DNA of 7,938 bases from WVWW01 sp041568335 (GTDB taxonomy: Bacteria; Acidobacteriota; Polarisedimenticolia; Polarisedimenticolales; Polarisedimenticolaceae). The stretch is taken from the NCBI GenBank assembly GCA_041568335.1, contig JBFFZZ010000135.1, positions 1 to 7,938 of the forward strand, given 5' to 3'. Of the stretch, positions 6,278-7,938 are shown one piece after another. Numbering within the stretch: position 1 is the first letter of the stretch; each line of letters starts with the position of its first letter. The translations under genes were made by a program, and so were the position numbers. The notes beneath the pieces were generated by a model. The model was not told where the DNA came from. It made no database searches and saw only the letters and a list, made by a program, of their open reading frames with translations.

Positions 6278-7039
6278 ATGCAGCAAGCCGATGAAGCATT
6301 CGTCCTGAGAACGCAACCGCTTGGGGATGCGGATCTCATTGTCAGCTTCCTCACTCGTTCGCACGGCTGCATTCGCGGGGTTGCCCGCTCGGGGCGGCGC
6401 AGTCGCAAACGCTTCGGCGGGCTGCTGGAACCGATGACGCACGTCGAGGCCACCTGGTCGGTGAAGTCGGGACGCGAATTGCATCGCATCGAACGGCTCG
6501 AGGCACGGCGGAGCTACGCGGCGATGCAAGCCGACCCCGGACTGCAGTCGGTGTGTGCCGTGATGGCCGAGATCGGCGAGGCCTTCGGGGCGGAGGGAGC
6601 CGCGGACGAGCGTGAGTTCCGGCTGTTCGGCGCCGTGCTCGACGCGCTGGAGGGCGGGGGAGACCCGTTGTGGCTCCTGCGCTACTTCGAGTTCTGGACG
6701 CTGCGCCTTCACGGCCTGCTCGGCGACCCCGAAGAATGCGCCGCCTGCGGCACGGCGATCGCGCGCGGGCGGGCGGGGGCGTTGTTTCCCGAGGATGGTT
6801 TCCGCTGCGAGAATTGCGCGAGCGGCTCCGACGATGCCCCCACGCGGCTGAACCGTGAGGAGGCGTCTTGGATCGACCGGCTTCAGCGGACACCGCCTGA
6901 CAAGCTGCCCAACGCGCGTGGTGTGGCACGGTCCGGTGGACGTCTCGAACGGTTGTTCCGCAGCCGGCTCGAGGCTTTCGCCGAACGGCGATTCCGCGGC
7001 TACCGTCACGTTCGCAACCTCGTCGGGAGCGAATCATGA
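6278..7039 (+). CDS. recO: DNA repair protein RecO
   Basis: RecO works with RecR (and RecF) to load RecA on SSB-coated single-stranded DNA in gap repair. The 253-residue product fits the family. An N-terminal OB-fold (about 1-80) contains EAFVLRTQPLGDADLIVSF (6-24) and a basic loop around RSGRRSRKRFGG (37-48). The helical C-terminal domain holds a zinc site C154-x2-C157 and C177-x2-C180 (CAACG and CENC). ATG 6278 places the OB-fold at the expected distance from the N-terminus. No Shine-Dalgarno sequence is seen before it, and a start from the local extended -10 would make the mRNA almost leaderless. The stop overlaps glyQ by ATGA, so the two are probably cotranscribed. Sequence divergence is high, as is usual for RecO, but the family call is firm. 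Confidence 0.93.
   Translation: MQQADEAFVLRTQPLGDADLIVSFLTRSHGCIRGVARSGRRSRKRFGGLLEPMTHVEATWSVKSGRELHRIERLEARRSYAAMQADPGLQSVCAVMAEIGEAFGAEGAADEREFRLFGAVLDALEGGGDPLWLLRYFEFWTLRLHGLLGDPEECAACGTAIARGRAGALFPEDGFRCENCASGSDDAPTRLNREEASWIDRLQRTPPDKLPNARGVARSGGRLERLFRSRLEAFAERRFRGYRHVRNLVGSES
7025..7029 (+). promoter_or_regulatory. Ribosome binding site of glyQ
   Basis: GGGAG lies 6 nt before ATG 7036, inside the end of recO. It supports the ATGA-overlapping start. Confidence 0.7.
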
Positions 7040-7938
7040 CGTTCCAGGACTTGCTGCTGTCGATTCAAGGCTTCTGGAGCAGCCAGGGCTGCGTGGTGCA
7101 GCAGCCGTACGACACCGAGGTCGGCGCCGGCACGATGCACCCGGATACGTTCTTCCGTGTCCTCGGTCCCGAGCCCTGGAAGGTCGCGTACTGCCAGCCG
7201 TCGCGACGTCCCGTCGACGGTCGCTATGGCGACAACCCGATGCGCCTGTACAAGCACTACCAGTTCCAGGTCATCCTCAAACCGGCACCGCTCAACGTTC
7301 AAGAGATCTACCTCGAGTCGCTCGAGGCGTTCGGCGTCGACCCCGGAGTGCACGACATTCGTTTCGAGGAGGACAACTGGGAGGCCCCGACGCTGGGTGC
7401 CGCAGGCGTCGGCTGGCAGGTGGTGATGGACGGCATGGAGATCTCACAGTTCACCTATTTCCAGCAGAGCGGGGGCCGCGAGCTGAGCCCGATCTCGGTG
7501 GAGCTGACCTACGGGATCGAGCGTATCTGCATGTATCTCAACGACGTGCGTAACGTTTACGAGATTCCCTGGAACGCTACGCTCAGCTACGGCGACGTCC
7601 GCCATGCCGAGGAAGTCGAGCACTCGATCTACTCCTTCGAGCAGGCCGATGTCGACTTCTTCCGCGAACAGTTCGACCGCTGGGAGAGAGAAGCCGGCCG
7701 CTTGCTCGAGCATGAGCGCGGCGGCGAGAAGGTCCCCGCGCCGCTGGTCGTGCCGGCTTACGAGGCGGCGCTGAAGTGTTCTCACCTGTTCAACGTGCTG
7801 GATGCGCGCGGCGCGTTCAGCGTCACCGAGCGTGCGGCCAACATCCAGCGCGTCCGGCGGCTCGCTTGCCGCTGCGCGGACGGATGGCTGGCGAAACGGG
7901 AGCGGGAAGGGTTTCCGCTCTCGCCGGCCGGGCAGGAG
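7036..7938 (+). CDS. glyQ: Glycyl-tRNA synthetase alpha subunit (3' end beyond window)
   Basis: GlyQ is the class II catalytic subunit of the bacterial alpha2beta2 glycyl-tRNA synthetase; the beta subunit GlyS recognises tRNA and is expected next, outside the window. The 301 visible codons cover essentially the whole family length. They begin with FQDLLLSIQGFW (3-14), then QQPYDTEVGAGT (22-33), the motif 2 region GPEPWKVAYCQPSRRP (44-59) with DGRYGDNP (61-68), HYQFQVILKP (74-83), DGMEISQFTYFQQ (132-144) and motif 3 LTYGIER (157-163). Towards the end LDARGAFSVTERA (255-267) and EGFPL (291-295) match the usual C-terminus. A loop near 225-239 appears about seven residues longer than in the forms I recall. 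No stop codon is reached, so either a short tail or a fusion to glyS remains possible. Confidence 0.96.
   Translation, partial: MTFQDLLLSIQGFWSSQGCVVQQPYDTEVGAGTMHPDTFFRVLGPEPWKVAYCQPSRRPVDGRYGDNPMRLYKHYQFQVILKPAPLNVQEIYLESLEAFGVDPGVHDIRFEEDNWEAPTLGAAGVGWQVVMDGMEISQFTYFQQSGGRELSPISVELTYGIERICMYLNDVRNVYEIPWNATLSYGDVRHAEEVEHSIYSFEQADVDFFREQFDRWEREAGRLLEHERGGEKVPAPLVVPAYEAALKCSHLFNVLDARGAFSVTERAANIQRVRRLACRCADGWLAKREREGFPLSPAGQE

Overview
This is a GC-rich stretch (codon third positions are mostly G or C) from a bacterial chromosome. It carries seven protein genes, all on the + strand, read as one housekeeping operon: phoH, a 7TM-HD phosphodiesterase of the PgpH/YqfF type, ybeY, a CBS/CorC-type membrane protein, era, recO and glyQ. 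The last gene runs off the right edge. The backbone phoH-pgpH-ybeY-(...)-era-recO-glyQ resembles the Firmicutes arrangement, but a CorC-like gene sits where dgkA and cdd are commonly found there. High GC, an alpha-type glycyl-tRNA synthetase and several family-divergent residues point to a non-Firmicutes lineage, such as an acidobacterial, deltaproteobacterial-like or related candidate phylum. The phylum cannot be fixed from this window.

Layout: positions 1-257 are a leader with no supportable gene. They hold a possible sigma70-type promoter near 54-81, a 9-bp RNA hairpin (189-210) and a perfect 12-bp palindrome (243-254) just before the phoH start. From 258 on the genes are packed tightly. 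Five of the six junctions are 4-bp stop/start overlaps (four ATGA, one GTGA). The exception is the 48-bp era-recO gap, which contains a short GC-rich hairpin and a good extended -10 element, so recO-glyQ may have their own promoter.

Functionally, PhoH, YbeY and Era belong to 16S rRNA processing and small-subunit assembly. PgpH is expected to degrade cyclic di-AMP. The CorC-like protein is probably a regulated ion transporter or its regulator. RecO loads RecA in recombinational repair, and GlyQ charges tRNA-Gly together with GlyS, expected just downstream. I see no RNA genes, mobile elements, CRISPR arrays, phage genes or defence systems. The window is conserved housekeeping DNA. Its interest lies in the leader signals, the era-recO break, the unusual Era P-loop, the eroded membrane domain of the CorC-like protein and the pairing of a c-di-AMP hydrolase with a CBS-domain protein.
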